DNA of 64,000 nt from Pseudomonas sp. UBA5706 (GTDB lineage Bacteria; Pseudomonadota; Gammaproteobacteria; Pseudomonadales; Pseudomonadaceae): NCBI RefSeq assembly GCF_002419965.1, contig NZ_DIHC01000016.1, positions 43,496 to 107,495 on the forward strand, read 5' to 3'. Below the pieces are notes generated by a model. The model was not told the DNA's origin, did no database searches, and saw nothing but the letters and a program-made list of their open reading frames with translations. A program made the translations under genes and the position numbers. This document shows positions 42,014 through 50,556 of this stretch, piece by piece. How positions within the stretch are numbered: the stretch's first letter is position 1; the number at the start of each line of letters is the position of its first letter.

Positions 42014-43453
42014 GTGACCAGTCTTCTGCTTTATCAGCGTATTGCCCAACAACTGGCGGAGGATATTCGCCGGGGCGTTTATCAGCCCGGGGAACGCGTC
42101 CCATCCGTGCGGAAAATGAGTTCCCAGCTCAATGTGAGCCATGCAACGGTGCTTCAGGCTTACGCCAATCTTGAGGATCAGGGGCTGATACGCGCCCGCC
42201 CTCAGTCCGGTTACTACGTTCACCAAACCCCTGCGCTGACCGCGCCCACTCCCGATATCGCGCGGGTCGAGCGGCCTGGCCTGGTCACCCGCGCCAGCAT
42301 TATTCAGCAGGTGTTGGTCGAGGCGCGGCGTGAGGGCGTGTTCGCGTTCGGTGCCGCGGTTCCTCATATCGACTACCTGCCACTGCGTGCCTTGCATCAG
42401 CAGTTGGCCAAGGTCACGCGGTTCCAGAGTCCTCGCGCTTTCAATTACATGTTCAGCCCGGGTTTCGAGCCGCTTCGTCGTCAAGTGGCGATCCGCATGC
42501 GTGATGCAGGCGCTGTGGTCGATCCATCGGAGGTAGTGATCACCCATGGTTGTGTGGACGCGCTGCAAATGTCGTTGCGCGTGCTTACCCGTCCCGGCGA
42601 CCTGATCGCGGCTGAGTCGCCGACCTATTATGGGTTGCTGCAACTGGCAGATCTGCTGGGCCTGAAAGTCATCGAAATTCCCAGCGACCCGAATACCGGG
42701 ATCAGCCTGGAAGCTTTGCAACTGGCGGCGAACCAATGGTCGATCAAGGCGCTGGTGATGACCTCGCGTCTGAGCAACCCTCTGGGCAGTACCATGCCCG
42801 AAGAGCGGCAGAAGCACCTGCTGCGACTGGCGTCGGATTTCGATATCCAGATTATCGAAGACGATATCTACGGCGAACTGATGTACGAGCAGAACAAGAC
42901 CAAGGCGTTAAAGGCGTTCGATCGTCTGGGTCGGGTGATCTACTGTTCGAGTTTCTCCAAGACCTTGTCCCCGGGTGTGCGGATCGGTTGGATGATTGCT
43001 GGCAAATACCAGGCGGAGATCCAGCGATTGCAGACCTTCAGTACGCACTCGGCGTGCAGCGTAACGCAGATGGCGGTGGCCTCTTATCTGGAGAACGGTG
43101 GCTACGATCGTCATCTGCGCTACATTCGGCAGGAACACCGCAAGAACCTTAGCGCCTTCCAGTTGGCGGTGCAGCAGATGTTCCCCGAGGGCACGCAGAT
43201 CAGCCGGCCCACTGGCGGATTCATCCTGTGGATCAGCCTGCCAGGCCGCGTCAACACACAGGAACTGCATGTGCGTGCTTTGGAGCAAGGTATCAGCATT
43301 GCGCCAGGCCTGATCTTCAGTAACACAGAGCAGTTCAACCATTGCATCCGCCTTAATTGCGGCTTGCCATGGAATCGCGAGGCGGAGAGGGCGCTGATGA
43401 CCTTGGGCATGCTTGCCAAGCAGTTGTGTCAGGACACTGGTCAAGCGTGGTGA
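42014..43453 (+). CDS. MocR-type GntR regulator with aminotransferase domain
   Basis: A 479-residue GntR-family protein of the MocR/PdxR type. The N-terminal winged helix-turn-helix is LAEDIRRGVYQPGERVPSVR to SHATVLQAYANLEDQGLIRA. The rest is a fold-type I aminotransferase-like domain whose PLP lysine is in SSFSKTLSPGVRIGW. Such proteins sense PLP-linked amines or amino acids and seldom catalyse. The start is GTG at 42014 after GAGGGG. It stands alone, and no obvious divergent target gene is next to it, so its regulon is unknown. Confidence 0.9.
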   Translation: MTSLLLYQRIAQQLAEDIRRGVYQPGERVPSVRKMSSQLNVSHATVLQAYANLEDQGLIRARPQSGYYVHQTPALTAPTPDIARVERPGLVTRASIIQQVLVEARREGVFAFGAAVPHIDYLPLRALHQQLAKVTRFQSPRAFNYMFSPGFEPLRRQVAIRMRDAGAVVDPSEVVITHGCVDALQMSLRVLTRPGDLIAAESPTYYGLLQLADLLGLKVIEIPSDPNTGISLEALQLAANQWSIKALVMTSRLSNPLGSTMPEERQKHLLRLASDFDIQIIEDDIYGELMYEQNKTKALKAFDRLGRVIYCSSFSKTLSPGVRIGWMIAGKYQAEIQRLQTFSTHSACSVTQMAVASYLENGGYDRHLRYIRQEHRKNLSAFQLAVQQMFPEGTQISRPTGGFILWISLPGRVNTQELHVRALEQGISIAPGLIFSNTEQFNHCIRLNCGLPWNREAERALMTLGMLAKQLCQDTGQAW

Positions 43454-43571
43454 ACTCCGGTGCGGTAAAGCTCTCCATCATTTGAAGGGGGCGGCTGACA
43501 GGGCATTTACTTGTCAGCGGCCATGCAAAGGGCCAGCATATGGTTCATGCCTAATTTTCTGCCGTTCAACT

Positions 43572-44270
43572 ATGAATTCACTACGCTGTATCGGTCTGCT
43601 ATTGATGATGTCGCTGCTCGGCGCCTGTGACGGCGATAAAGCACCTGCACCGCCGCCTAAAGTCGCCGATCACGCACCCGCCCAGCAGCCTGACTCCAAG
43701 GGTCAACAGCTTGTGGCGCCTGCAGCACTGGCGGAGTTAGAAAAAACCAAGGCGCCTTCCGAAAGGGACGCTAAAGGGGCATTGCCGGTTCACGAATTGA
43801 AACCCAATGGGGCGGTGGTGCCGGTCGTTGTTGCGAGCAAGCCTGACCCGGCCACTTCCAGAGCGGCGAAAAGTGAACAATTGACTGCTGGCACTAATGC
43901 TAAATCGGCCAAGGTTAAAGCGGATAACGCCGAAGTAGCGCACCGCGCGCCGGTGTCCAGCAAAAGCAAATCCGCATCGCAGGTTGTAAAAGACACTCGC
44001 TTGCCCGAGGCGTCTCTGGATCTGAGCCTACCGCCTGATATGGTCAAGCAACTGGCCCCGCCTCCCGGAGTGATTACCGCTGCCGCCAAGCCGAAATCCC
44101 CGGGTACAGCCGCCAAACCCCTGCTGCCTAAGATGTTCCCCGACAGTAATAGCGATCCCGATTTTCAGCTTCAGGGACGTTTGTTAAGTAACGAAATGCA
44201 GCTTCAGCTGCGCAATGAGGCACGTAAGGACGTCGAAGGCGCGGCCCTGGACTTCACCTTCAAGCAGTAA
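43572..44270 (+). CDS. Low-complexity lipoprotein rich in Pro, Ala, Lys
   Basis: A 232-residue predicted lipoprotein. The signal peptide ends in SLLGAC, so Cys19 is the lipid site; Asp20 follows, which in enterics favours retention in the inner membrane. The mature part is low complexity (Pro, Ala, Lys, Ser), with a short ordered-looking C-terminus (PDFQLQGRLLSNEMQLQLRN). I recognise no domain. ATG at 43572. The ykgJ gene follows after 94 bases. Confidence 0.72.
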   Translation: MNSLRCIGLLLMMSLLGACDGDKAPAPPPKVADHAPAQQPDSKGQQLVAPAALAELEKTKAPSERDAKGALPVHELKPNGAVVPVVVASKPDPATSRAAKSEQLTAGTNAKSAKVKADNAEVAHRAPVSSKSKSASQVVKDTRLPEASLDLSLPPDMVKQLAPPPGVITAAAKPKSPGTAAKPLLPKMFPDSNSDPDFQLQGRLLSNEMQLQLRNEARKDVEGAALDFTFKQ

Positions 44271-44364
44271 TTTGACGAATTCGTTCGCACTTGCTGCATT
44301 TTCAAACGTGCGTTTAAGCGGGTAAGATCCGTTCATCTCCCATCGCCTCTCTGAGGAAGTTTCC

Positions 44365-44622
44365 ATGGAATGCCGTCCGGGCTGCGGCGCCTGCTGCGTC
44401 GCGCCCTCGATTTCTTCGCCGATTCCCGGCATGCCGTTAGGCAAGCCTGCCGGAGAACGTTGTGTACAGCTCTCTGTCGACATGCTGTGCATGATTTTCG
44501 GCGCGCCAGAGCGACCGGCCGTATGCAGCCGGTTTTCTGCCGATCCCGAAGTCTGTGGCAGCAATTTCGCGGACGCCGTCCGACTGATTGGTTGGTGGGA
44601 GCAGGCCACTTCGGTCGCTTGA
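44365..44622 (+). CDS. ykgJ: YkgJ family cysteine-cluster protein
   Basis: An 85-residue protein of the YkgJ family, a putative zinc- or iron-binding cysteine-cluster protein. The N-terminal CRPGCGACC carries four cysteines; further cysteines lie in GERCVQL, LCMIFG, VCSRF and VCGSN. ATG at 44365 follows GAGGA. The family is widespread, but its function is not established. Confidence 0.87.
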   Translation: MECRPGCGACCVAPSISSPIPGMPLGKPAGERCVQLSVDMLCMIFGAPERPAVCSRFSADPEVCGSNFADAVRLIGWWEQATSVA

Positions 44623-44695
44623 TGCGCAGGAGGGGCTGACTGGCATCGCAAGACATCTGATCTGCATCTGAACTACAGACAATAAGGAATAAGAT

Positions 44696-45301
44696 ATGGG
44701 TTCGCTATACCGGATTGCATTTGGAATTGGCCTCACTGCGCTCGCCGCGGGTGCTGTGCATGCCGATGACTGGAAAGTTGCCAAGGATGAAGACGGCATC
44801 AAGGTCTCCCTCAGTGATGTCGCGGGTTCGCAGTACAAAGCGTATCGGGGCGTGACTACCATTAAGGCCAGCGTCGCCAAACTGCGCGGTCTGCAGGAGG
44901 ATGTCGCTGGGGCCTGCGCCTGGGTCCATGAATGCAAGTCGCAGAAGATCCTCAAGCACGAAGGCGACAAGACCTGGACCTACACTCAGTTCAATACCCC
45001 GTGGCCGGTGACGCCTCGGGATTCAGTCCTGCAAATTACCACCGTCGAAGGAGCGGATGGCAGCTTGACACGCAACCTTCTCGGCGAGCCCAGCTACATC
45101 CCCGAAGAGAAAGGCTTCGTGCGGGTAGCGCAGGTCGAGGGTTACTGGAAGCTTGTGCCAAGAGGCTCGAATGAGACAGAGGTGACCTATCAGGTGCATA
45201 CCGAGCCGGGCGGCAGCGTGCCATCTTGGGTCGCCAATAAGTTTGTCGTCGACGCGCCTTTCAATACGTTGAAAGCGCTCCGTGAGCGGGCGATGAAGTG
45301 A
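44696..45301 (+). CDS. Secreted START-domain protein
   Basis: A 201-residue exported protein with a START (lipid-transfer) domain. The signal peptide ends near VHA, before DDWKV. The domain spans about residues 25-195, with KDEDGIKVSLSDVAGSQYKA at its beginning and NTPWPVTPRDSV and EVTYQVHTEPGGSVPSWVAN later, as in the StAR-related family. ATG at 44696 follows AAGGAA. It probably binds a hydrophobic ligand in the periplasm; which one is unknown. Confidence 0.87.
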   Translation: MGSLYRIAFGIGLTALAAGAVHADDWKVAKDEDGIKVSLSDVAGSQYKAYRGVTTIKASVAKLRGLQEDVAGACAWVHECKSQKILKHEGDKTWTYTQFNTPWPVTPRDSVLQITTVEGADGSLTRNLLGEPSYIPEEKGFVRVAQVEGYWKLVPRGSNETEVTYQVHTEPGGSVPSWVANKFVVDAPFNTLKALRERAMK

Positions 45302-45330
45302 GTAGCTGACCAGTACAGTTTTGCGGGAAT

Positions 45331-45361
45331 AAAAAAAGGCTGCCACTGGCAGCCTTTTTTG
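45331..45361. terminator. Two-way intrinsic terminator between START gene and gltA
   Basis: AAAAAAGGCTGCC pairs with GGCAGCCTTTTTT (13 pairs, 3-base loop). A and T tracts on both sides make it active in both directions for the two convergent genes. Confidence 0.95.
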
Positions 45362-45381
45362 TTGCTAGCTGACGTCGGTGC

Positions 45382-46671
45382 TTACTCGCGTTGGGCAAGC
45401 GGCACGATATCGCGCGACACCTCGCCGGTGTACAGCTGGCGCGGGCGGCCAATCTTGTACGGGCTGGAGAGCATCTCTTTCCAGTGCGAGATCCAGCCGA
45501 CAGTGCGCGCCAGAGCAAAGATCACCGTAAACATGCTGGTAGGGATGCCAATTGCCTTGAGGATGATCCCCGAGTAGAAGTCCACGTTCGGGTAAAGCGA
45601 GCGCTCGATGAAATACGGGTCGGTCAGTGCGATCTCTTCCAGGCGCATTGCCAGTTCCAGCTGCGGGTCATTGTTGATGCCCAGCTCGCGCAAGACTTCG
45701 TCGCAGGTCTGCTTCATCACAGTGGCGCGCGGATCGCGGTTCTTGTAGACGCGGTGACCAAAGCCCATCAACTTGAACGGATCGTTCTTGTCCTTGGCCT
45801 TGGCGATGAACTTGTCGATGTTCGAGACATCGCCGATCTCATCGAGCATCGTCAGTACGGCTTCGTTGGCGCCGCCATGAGCAGGCCCCCACAGTGCGGC
45901 GATGCCGGCGGCGATGCAGGCAAACGGATTGGCGCCGGAAGATCCGGCCATGCGCACGGTGGACGTCGATGCGTTCTGTTCGTGATCGGCATGAAGGATG
46001 AAGATACGGTCCATCGCCTTGGCCAGCGTCGGGCTGATCGGCTTGATCTCGCACGGCGTGTTGAACATCATGTGCAGGAAGTTTTCCGCGTAGCTCAGAT
46101 CGTTGCGCGGATACATCATGGGCTGGCCCATGGAGTATTTGTAAACCATGGCGGCCAGGGTCGGCATCTTGGCGACCAGGCGTATCGCGGAGATTTCGCG
46201 GTGCTGCGGATTATTGATGTCCAGCGAGTCGTGGTAGAACGCCGAAAGGGCCCCGACGACGCCGCACATCACGGCCATGGGGTGGGCGTCGCGACGGAAG
46301 CCGTTGAAGAATGTCTTGAGCTGTTCGTGCACCATGGTGTGATTCTTCACGGTGACCACGAACTGGGCCTTCTGCTCGGCGGTTGGCAGTTCGCCGTTGA
46401 GAAGCAGGTAGCAGGTTTCCAGGTAGTCCGATTGCTCGGCCAACTGCTCGATCGGGTAGCCGCGGTGCAGGAGAATGCCGTTGTCACCGTCGATGTAGGT
46501 GATCTTGGATTCACATGAGGCGGTCGACATGAAGCCTGGGTCGAATGTGAAGCGTCCGGTGGCGGTCAGGCCGCGTACGTCGATTACATCGGGACCAACT
46601 GTGCCGGTCAGAATGGGCAGCTCGACGGGGGCTGCGCCCTCGATGATCAACTGCGCTTTTTTGTCAGCCAT
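45382..46671 (-). CDS. gltA: Citrate synthase
   Basis: A 429-residue type II (hexameric, NADH-sensitive type) citrate synthase, which joins acetyl-CoA and oxaloacetate. Catalytic motifs are ALWGPAHGGANEAVL (His), MGFGHRVYKNRDPRA (His) and NVDFYSGIILKAIGIP (Asp). The N-terminal extension with GTVGPDVIDVRGL is typical of the Gram-negative form. ATG at 46671 follows a strong AGGAGG. It is divergent from sdhCDAB, with separate well-formed promoters in the 363-base gap. Confidence 0.98.
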   Translation of the reverse strand: MADKKAQLIIEGAAPVELPILTGTVGPDVIDVRGLTATGRFTFDPGFMSTASCESKITYIDGDNGILLHRGYPIEQLAEQSDYLETCYLLLNGELPTAEQKAQFVVTVKNHTMVHEQLKTFFNGFRRDAHPMAVMCGVVGALSAFYHDSLDINNPQHREISAIRLVAKMPTLAAMVYKYSMGQPMMYPRNDLSYAENFLHMMFNTPCEIKPISPTLAKAMDRIFILHADHEQNASTSTVRMAGSSGANPFACIAAGIAALWGPAHGGANEAVLTMLDEIGDVSNIDKFIAKAKDKNDPFKLMGFGHRVYKNRDPRATVMKQTCDEVLRELGINNDPQLELAMRLEEIALTDPYFIERSLYPNVDFYSGIILKAIGIPTSMFTVIFALARTVGWISHWKEMLSSPYKIGRPRQLYTGEVSRDIVPLAQRE

Positions 46672-46729
46672 GTGGCCTCCTATTTATGCTTCAAATCATC
46701 AGACAGGCCCCCCACGCAGGGCCCGCATC

Positions 46730-46757
46730 ACTATAGTGAGATAAATTCTAAAGTCAA
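46730..46757 (-). promoter_or_regulatory. gltA promoter
   Basis: On the minus strand TTGACT (46752-46757) is 16 bases from TATAGT (46730-46735). The transcript start would be about 50 bases before the gltA start codon. Confidence 0.78.
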
Positions 46758-46871
46758 TTTGCCGAAAGTGCTGTTTGAGAAGGCTTTAACCCGAGCTTTT
46801 CCTCGAAATTCCCCGCCATTTACGCCTTTTATTTCGCTAAAGCAATCAGCCATTAGGGGTGGGTGTGTGCG

Positions 46872-46900
46872 TTGTCATTAGTGGGCTAACTGTCTATACT
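46872..46900 (+). promoter_or_regulatory. sdhCDAB promoter
   Basis: TTGTCA (46872-46877) is 17 bases from TATACT (46895-46900). The leader to sdhC is about 130 bases. The 115 bases between this box and the gltA promoter hold no other feature I can name. Confidence 0.82.
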
Positions 46901-47034
46901 CGGCACCCGACTGCCAGGGGCTCGCATGCCCGATTTTCTGGGGGTCGTCACTTCCTGGGTGGTGGGTACCTGACCAGTGCACTTCCCAACAACTTGCCCT
47001 GATTGTTAGGGGCTCTTCAGTGTGAAAAAAAGCC

Positions 47035-47409
47035 GTGAAAAGCCAACGACCTGTAAACCTAGACCTAAGGACCATCAAACTCCCCATCACTGCGATAACG
47101 TCGATCCTTCATCGCATCTCCGGCATCATTCTCTTCGTAGGCCTTGCCATCATGCTTTACGCATTGAGCAAGTCGCTGGGTTCCGAAGAAGGTTTCGCCG
47201 AGGTGAAGGCATCCTTGACCAGTCCTCTGGCCAAGTTCATCGCGTGGGGGCTTCTGTCTGCCTTGCTGTATCACCTGGTAGCGGGTGTTCGTCACCTGAT
47301 CATGGATACGGGTGTCGGTGAGACGCTGGAAGGCGGAAAGCTGGGCTCGAAAATCGTCATCGCCATTTCCCTGGTGTTGATCGTTCTGGCGGGAGTTTGG
47401 ATATGGTAA
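47035..47409 (+). CDS. sdhC: Succinate dehydrogenase cytochrome b556 subunit
   Basis: A 124-residue membrane subunit with three helices that anchors the complex and binds haem and quinone. SQRPVNLDLRTIKLPITAIT and SILHRISGIILFVG are family marks; His in YHLVAGVRHLIMD is the haem ligand region. The start is GTG at 47035, which directly precedes SQRPVNLDL. The ribosome site is weak. sdhD overlaps its 3' end. Confidence 0.93.
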   Translation: MKSQRPVNLDLRTIKLPITAITSILHRISGIILFVGLAIMLYALSKSLGSEEGFAEVKASLTSPLAKFIAWGLLSALLYHLVAGVRHLIMDTGVGETLEGGKLGSKIVIAISLVLIVLAGVWIW

Positions 47410-47771
47410 CCAGCGTTACGAACCTGTCTCGTTCGGGCCTCTACGACTGGATGGCGCAACGCGTCTCCGCAGTAGTGCTCGCGGCTTATTTCATTTTCCT
47501 GATCGGATACCTGATCGCGCACCCTGGCATCGACTATGTCACGTGGCACGCTCTGTTCTCTCATAACGGAATGCGCATTTTCAGTCTGTTGGCCCTGGTT
47601 GCCCTGGCCGCTCACGCCTGGGTCGGCATGTGGACCATTGCGACCGACTATCTGACCCCGATGGGGTTCGGCAAGTCCGCACTGGCTGTGCGTTTCCTTT
47701 TCCAGGCGGCTTGCGGCATTGCGATGTTCGCGTACTTCGTCTGGGGTGTGCAGATTCTTTGGGGTATCTGA
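47403..47771 (+). CDS. sdhD: Succinate dehydrogenase hydrophobic membrane anchor subunit
   Basis: A 122-residue subunit with three helices, partner of SdhC. RSGLYDWMAQRVSAVVLAAY contains the quinone-site region, and AHAWVGMWTIATDYL holds the haem-binding His. ATG at 47403 overlaps the sdhC stop by 7 bases, so they are coupled. sdhA begins 3 bases after its stop. Confidence 0.95.
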   Translation: MVTSVTNLSRSGLYDWMAQRVSAVVLAAYFIFLIGYLIAHPGIDYVTWHALFSHNGMRIFSLLALVALAAHAWVGMWTIATDYLTPMGFGKSALAVRFLFQAACGIAMFAYFVWGVQILWGI

Positions 47772-47774
47772 TTC

Positions 47775-49547
47775 ATGGCTAACATTAATACACTCTCATT
47801 CGACGCCATCATCATCGGTGGCGGCGGGGCAGGCATGCGCGCAGCGTTGCAGCTGGCTCAAGGCGGCCACAAGACCGCTGTGGTCACCAAGGTCTTTCCA
47901 ACCCGCTCCCACACTGTTTCCGCACAGGGCGGGATCACCTGCGCCATTGCCTCTGCCGACCCGAACGATGACTGGCGCTGGCACATGTACGACACCGTCA
48001 AGGGCTCCGACTACATCGGTGACCAGGACGCTATCGAGTACATGTGTCAAGAAGGCCCGGCTGCGGTCTTCGAACTGGATCATATGGGTCTGCCTTTCTC
48101 GCGCACCGAGACCGGCCGTATCTATCAGCGTCCTTTTGGTGGTCAGTCCAAGGACTTCGGCAAGGGCGGTCAGGCTGCACGTACCTGCGCCGCATCCGAC
48201 CGTACCGGTCATGCGCTCCTGCACACCCTGTATCAGGGCAACCTGAAAGCAGGCACCACCTTCCTGAACGAGTATTACGCCGTCGATCTGGTTAAAAACC
48301 AGGATGGCGCGTTCGTGGGTGTGATCGCGATCTGCATCGAAACCGGCGAAACCATGTACATCCGCGCCAAGGCGACTGTACTGGCCACTGGTGGCGCAGG
48401 TCGTATCTACGCTTCGACCACCAATGCCTTGATCAACACCGGCGACGGTATCGGCATGGCACTGCGTGCCGGCGTCCCGGTTCAGGACATCGAAATGTGG
48501 CAGTTTCACCCGACCGGTATTGCCGGCGCAGGTGTACTGGTCACAGAAGGGTGCCGCGGTGAAGGTGGTTACCTGATCAACAAGCACGGCGAGCGTTTCA
48601 TGGAGCGTTACGCGCCTAACGCCAAGGACCTTGCAGGTCGTGACGTTGTGGCTCGTTCCATGGTCAAGGAAATCATCGCGGGTAACGGTTGCGGTCCGAA
48701 CGGCGATCACGTGATGTTGAAGCTCGATCACCTTGGCGAAGAAGTACTGCACAGCCGCCTGCCAGGCATCTGTGAACTGTCCAAGACCTTCGCACACGTT
48801 GACCCGGTTGTAGCACCGGTACCTGTAGTGCCGACCTGCCACTACATGATGGGCGGCGTAGCCACCAACATTCACGGTCAGGCCATGACCCAGGATGCCG
48901 ACGGCATTGATCAGGTCATTCCTGGGCTGTTTGCGGTGGGTGAAGTGGCATGTGTGTCGGTCCACGGTGCCAACCGTCTGGGCGGCAACTCGCTGCTTGA
49001 CCTGGTGGTATTCGGTCGTGCTGCCGGTCTGCATCTGGAAAAGGCGCTGACTGACGGTATCGAATACGCCGAAGCGAGCAACACCGACATCGATGTCGCT
49101 CTGAGCCGCCTGAACAGCCTCAATGAGCGCACAGATGGCGAAGACGTCGCCACCTTGCGTCGTGAGCTGCAAAACTGCATGCAGAACTATTTCGGTGTGT
49201 TCCGTACGGGTGAATACATGCAGAAAGGCATCGCGCAATTGGCCGACCTGCGCGTTCGTATCGCCAACGTCAAGATCAACGACAAGTCCCAGGGCTTCAA
49301 CACCGCGCGTATCGAAGCACTGGAGTTGCAGAACCTGCTGGAAGTCGCCGAAGCCACCGCTGTGGCTGCGGAAGTGCGTAAGGAGTCCCGCGGCGCCCAC
49401 GCCCGTGAAGACTTCGAAGATCGTGACGATGAAAACTGGCTGTGCCACACCCTGTACTTCCCTGGCGAGAAGCGGGTTGCCAAACGAGCAGTCAACTTTG
49501 CGCCGAAGACCGTGCCGGCGTTTGAACCGAAAATTCGGACTTACTAA
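47775..49547 (+). CDS. sdhA: Succinate dehydrogenase flavoprotein subunit
   Basis: A 590-residue catalytic subunit that oxidises succinate to fumarate. FAD is covalently bound at His46 (TRSHTVSAQGG); the dinucleotide motif is IIIGGGGAGMRAAL. Active-site motifs WQFHPTGIAGAG, GCRGEGGYLINKHGERF and HGANRLGGNSLLDLVVFGR are intact. Confidence 0.98.
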   Translation: MANINTLSFDAIIIGGGGAGMRAALQLAQGGHKTAVVTKVFPTRSHTVSAQGGITCAIASADPNDDWRWHMYDTVKGSDYIGDQDAIEYMCQEGPAAVFELDHMGLPFSRTETGRIYQRPFGGQSKDFGKGGQAARTCAASDRTGHALLHTLYQGNLKAGTTFLNEYYAVDLVKNQDGAFVGVIAICIETGETMYIRAKATVLATGGAGRIYASTTNALINTGDGIGMALRAGVPVQDIEMWQFHPTGIAGAGVLVTEGCRGEGGYLINKHGERFMERYAPNAKDLAGRDVVARSMVKEIIAGNGCGPNGDHVMLKLDHLGEEVLHSRLPGICELSKTFAHVDPVVAPVPVVPTCHYMMGGVATNIHGQAMTQDADGIDQVIPGLFAVGEVACVSVHGANRLGGNSLLDLVVFGRAAGLHLEKALTDGIEYAEASNTDIDVALSRLNSLNERTDGEDVATLRRELQNCMQNYFGVFRTGEYMQKGIAQLADLRVRIANVKINDKSQGFNTARIEALELQNLLEVAEATAVAAEVRKESRGAHAREDFEDRDDENWLCHTLYFPGEKRVAKRAVNFAPKTVPAFEPKIRTY

Positions 49548-49558
49548 GGGTGGTTGCC

Positions 49559-50263
49559 ATGTTGAAAGTCGAAGTTTATCGCTACAACCCCGATACCGAC
49601 ACAGCGCCCAAGACTCAGGTGTTCGATGTCGATACCGGTGGCAAGGACCTGATGGTTCTGGACGTGCTGGCACTGATCAAGGAGCAGGACGAAGGCTTCT
49701 CCTATCGTCGTTCTTGCCGTGAAGGCGTGTGCGGTTCCGATGGCATGAACATCAACGGCAAGAATGGCCTGGCGTGCATCACGCCGCTGTCTGCCGTGGT
49801 CAAGAACAACAAGCTGGTTGTGCGTCCGCTGCCAGGCTTGCCGGTCATCCGTGACCTGGTCGTCGATATGAGCATCTTCTACAAGCAATACGAGAAGGTG
49901 AAGCCGTTCCTGCAGAACGATACGCCGGCTCCGGCCATCGAACGTCTGCAGTCGCCTGAAGAGCGCGAGAAGCTGGATGGCTTGTACGAGTGCATTCTGT
50001 GCGCTTGCTGCTCGACTTCCTGCCCTTCGTTCTGGTGGAACCCTGACAAGTTCCTCGGTCCAGCTGCACTGCTGCAAGCCTACCGTTTCCTGGCCGACAG
50101 TCGTGACACCAAGACCCAGGAGCGCCTGGCATCGCTGGACGATCCGTTCAGCGTGTTCCGATGCCGTGGAATCATGAACTGCGTAAACGTTTGCCCGAAA
50201 GGTCTGAATCCGACCAAGGCCATCGGTCACGTCCGCAGCATGCTTCTCTCCAGCGGTATCTGA
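49559..50263 (+). CDS. sdhB: Succinate dehydrogenase iron-sulfur subunit
   Basis: A 234-residue electron-transfer subunit with three clusters: [2Fe-2S] in SCREGVCGSDGMNINGKNGL, [4Fe-4S] in CILCACCSTSCP and [3Fe-4S] in CRGIMNCVNVCPKGLNPTKA. ATG at 49559 follows AAGGGTGG, which overlaps the end of sdhA. It is the last gene of sdhCDAB; a structured region separates it from sucA. Confidence 0.98.
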   Translation: MLKVEVYRYNPDTDTAPKTQVFDVDTGGKDLMVLDVLALIKEQDEGFSYRRSCREGVCGSDGMNINGKNGLACITPLSAVVKNNKLVVRPLPGLPVIRDLVVDMSIFYKQYEKVKPFLQNDTPAPAIERLQSPEEREKLDGLYECILCACCSTSCPSFWWNPDKFLGPAALLQAYRFLADSRDTKTQERLASLDDPFSVFRCRGIMNCVNVCPKGLNPTKAIGHVRSMLLSSGI

Positions 50264-50556
50264 AGCGGGCAGCACCCGTGGTATCGATGCATAACCGTAT
50301 TTGAAACTGTTGTACCCGTAAACGCTGCGGCGCAGGCTTCAACCGGCGCCGTAGTTTTAACCTGAGCAGCGGTCATTTGGCTGCGGCTCTTATTTTGAAG
50401 AAATGAGACCAGCAGGGGCATCCGGGCTGGTACCCGGACTATCTGCGCGATCCTTGGCGACGTGGTGCAATCAGCGGCTTGATACAGTCGCTGCATGGAC
50501 TTTCATGATGCCTGGTGTCGACGCTGATGGTGTCCCCTAACCGAGGGTGACCAAGC
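50264..50556 (+). ncRNA. Structured sucA leader (candidate sucA-II RNA motif)
   Basis: Helices in this 293-base gap are CTGCGGCGC/GCGCCGTAG (50325-50354), followed by TTTTAA and so possibly an sdh terminator; CCGGG/CCCGG (50422-50437); and CAGCG/CGCTG (50472-50493). The sucA-II RNA motif was described computationally in the 5' UTR of sucA of Pseudomonadales, and this is the matching position. I assign it by position and folding, not by a model search. Confidence 0.55.

Noticed and set aside
43494..43518. GCTGACA/TGTCAGC hairpin after the MocR gene
   Set aside because: It has no T run, so I did not call a terminator; a lone 7-bp stem is weak evidence for anything else.
47796..49673. Reverse open frame of about 625 codons opposite sdhA
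   Set aside because: It is a shadow of sdhA with no recognisable domain or start signal.
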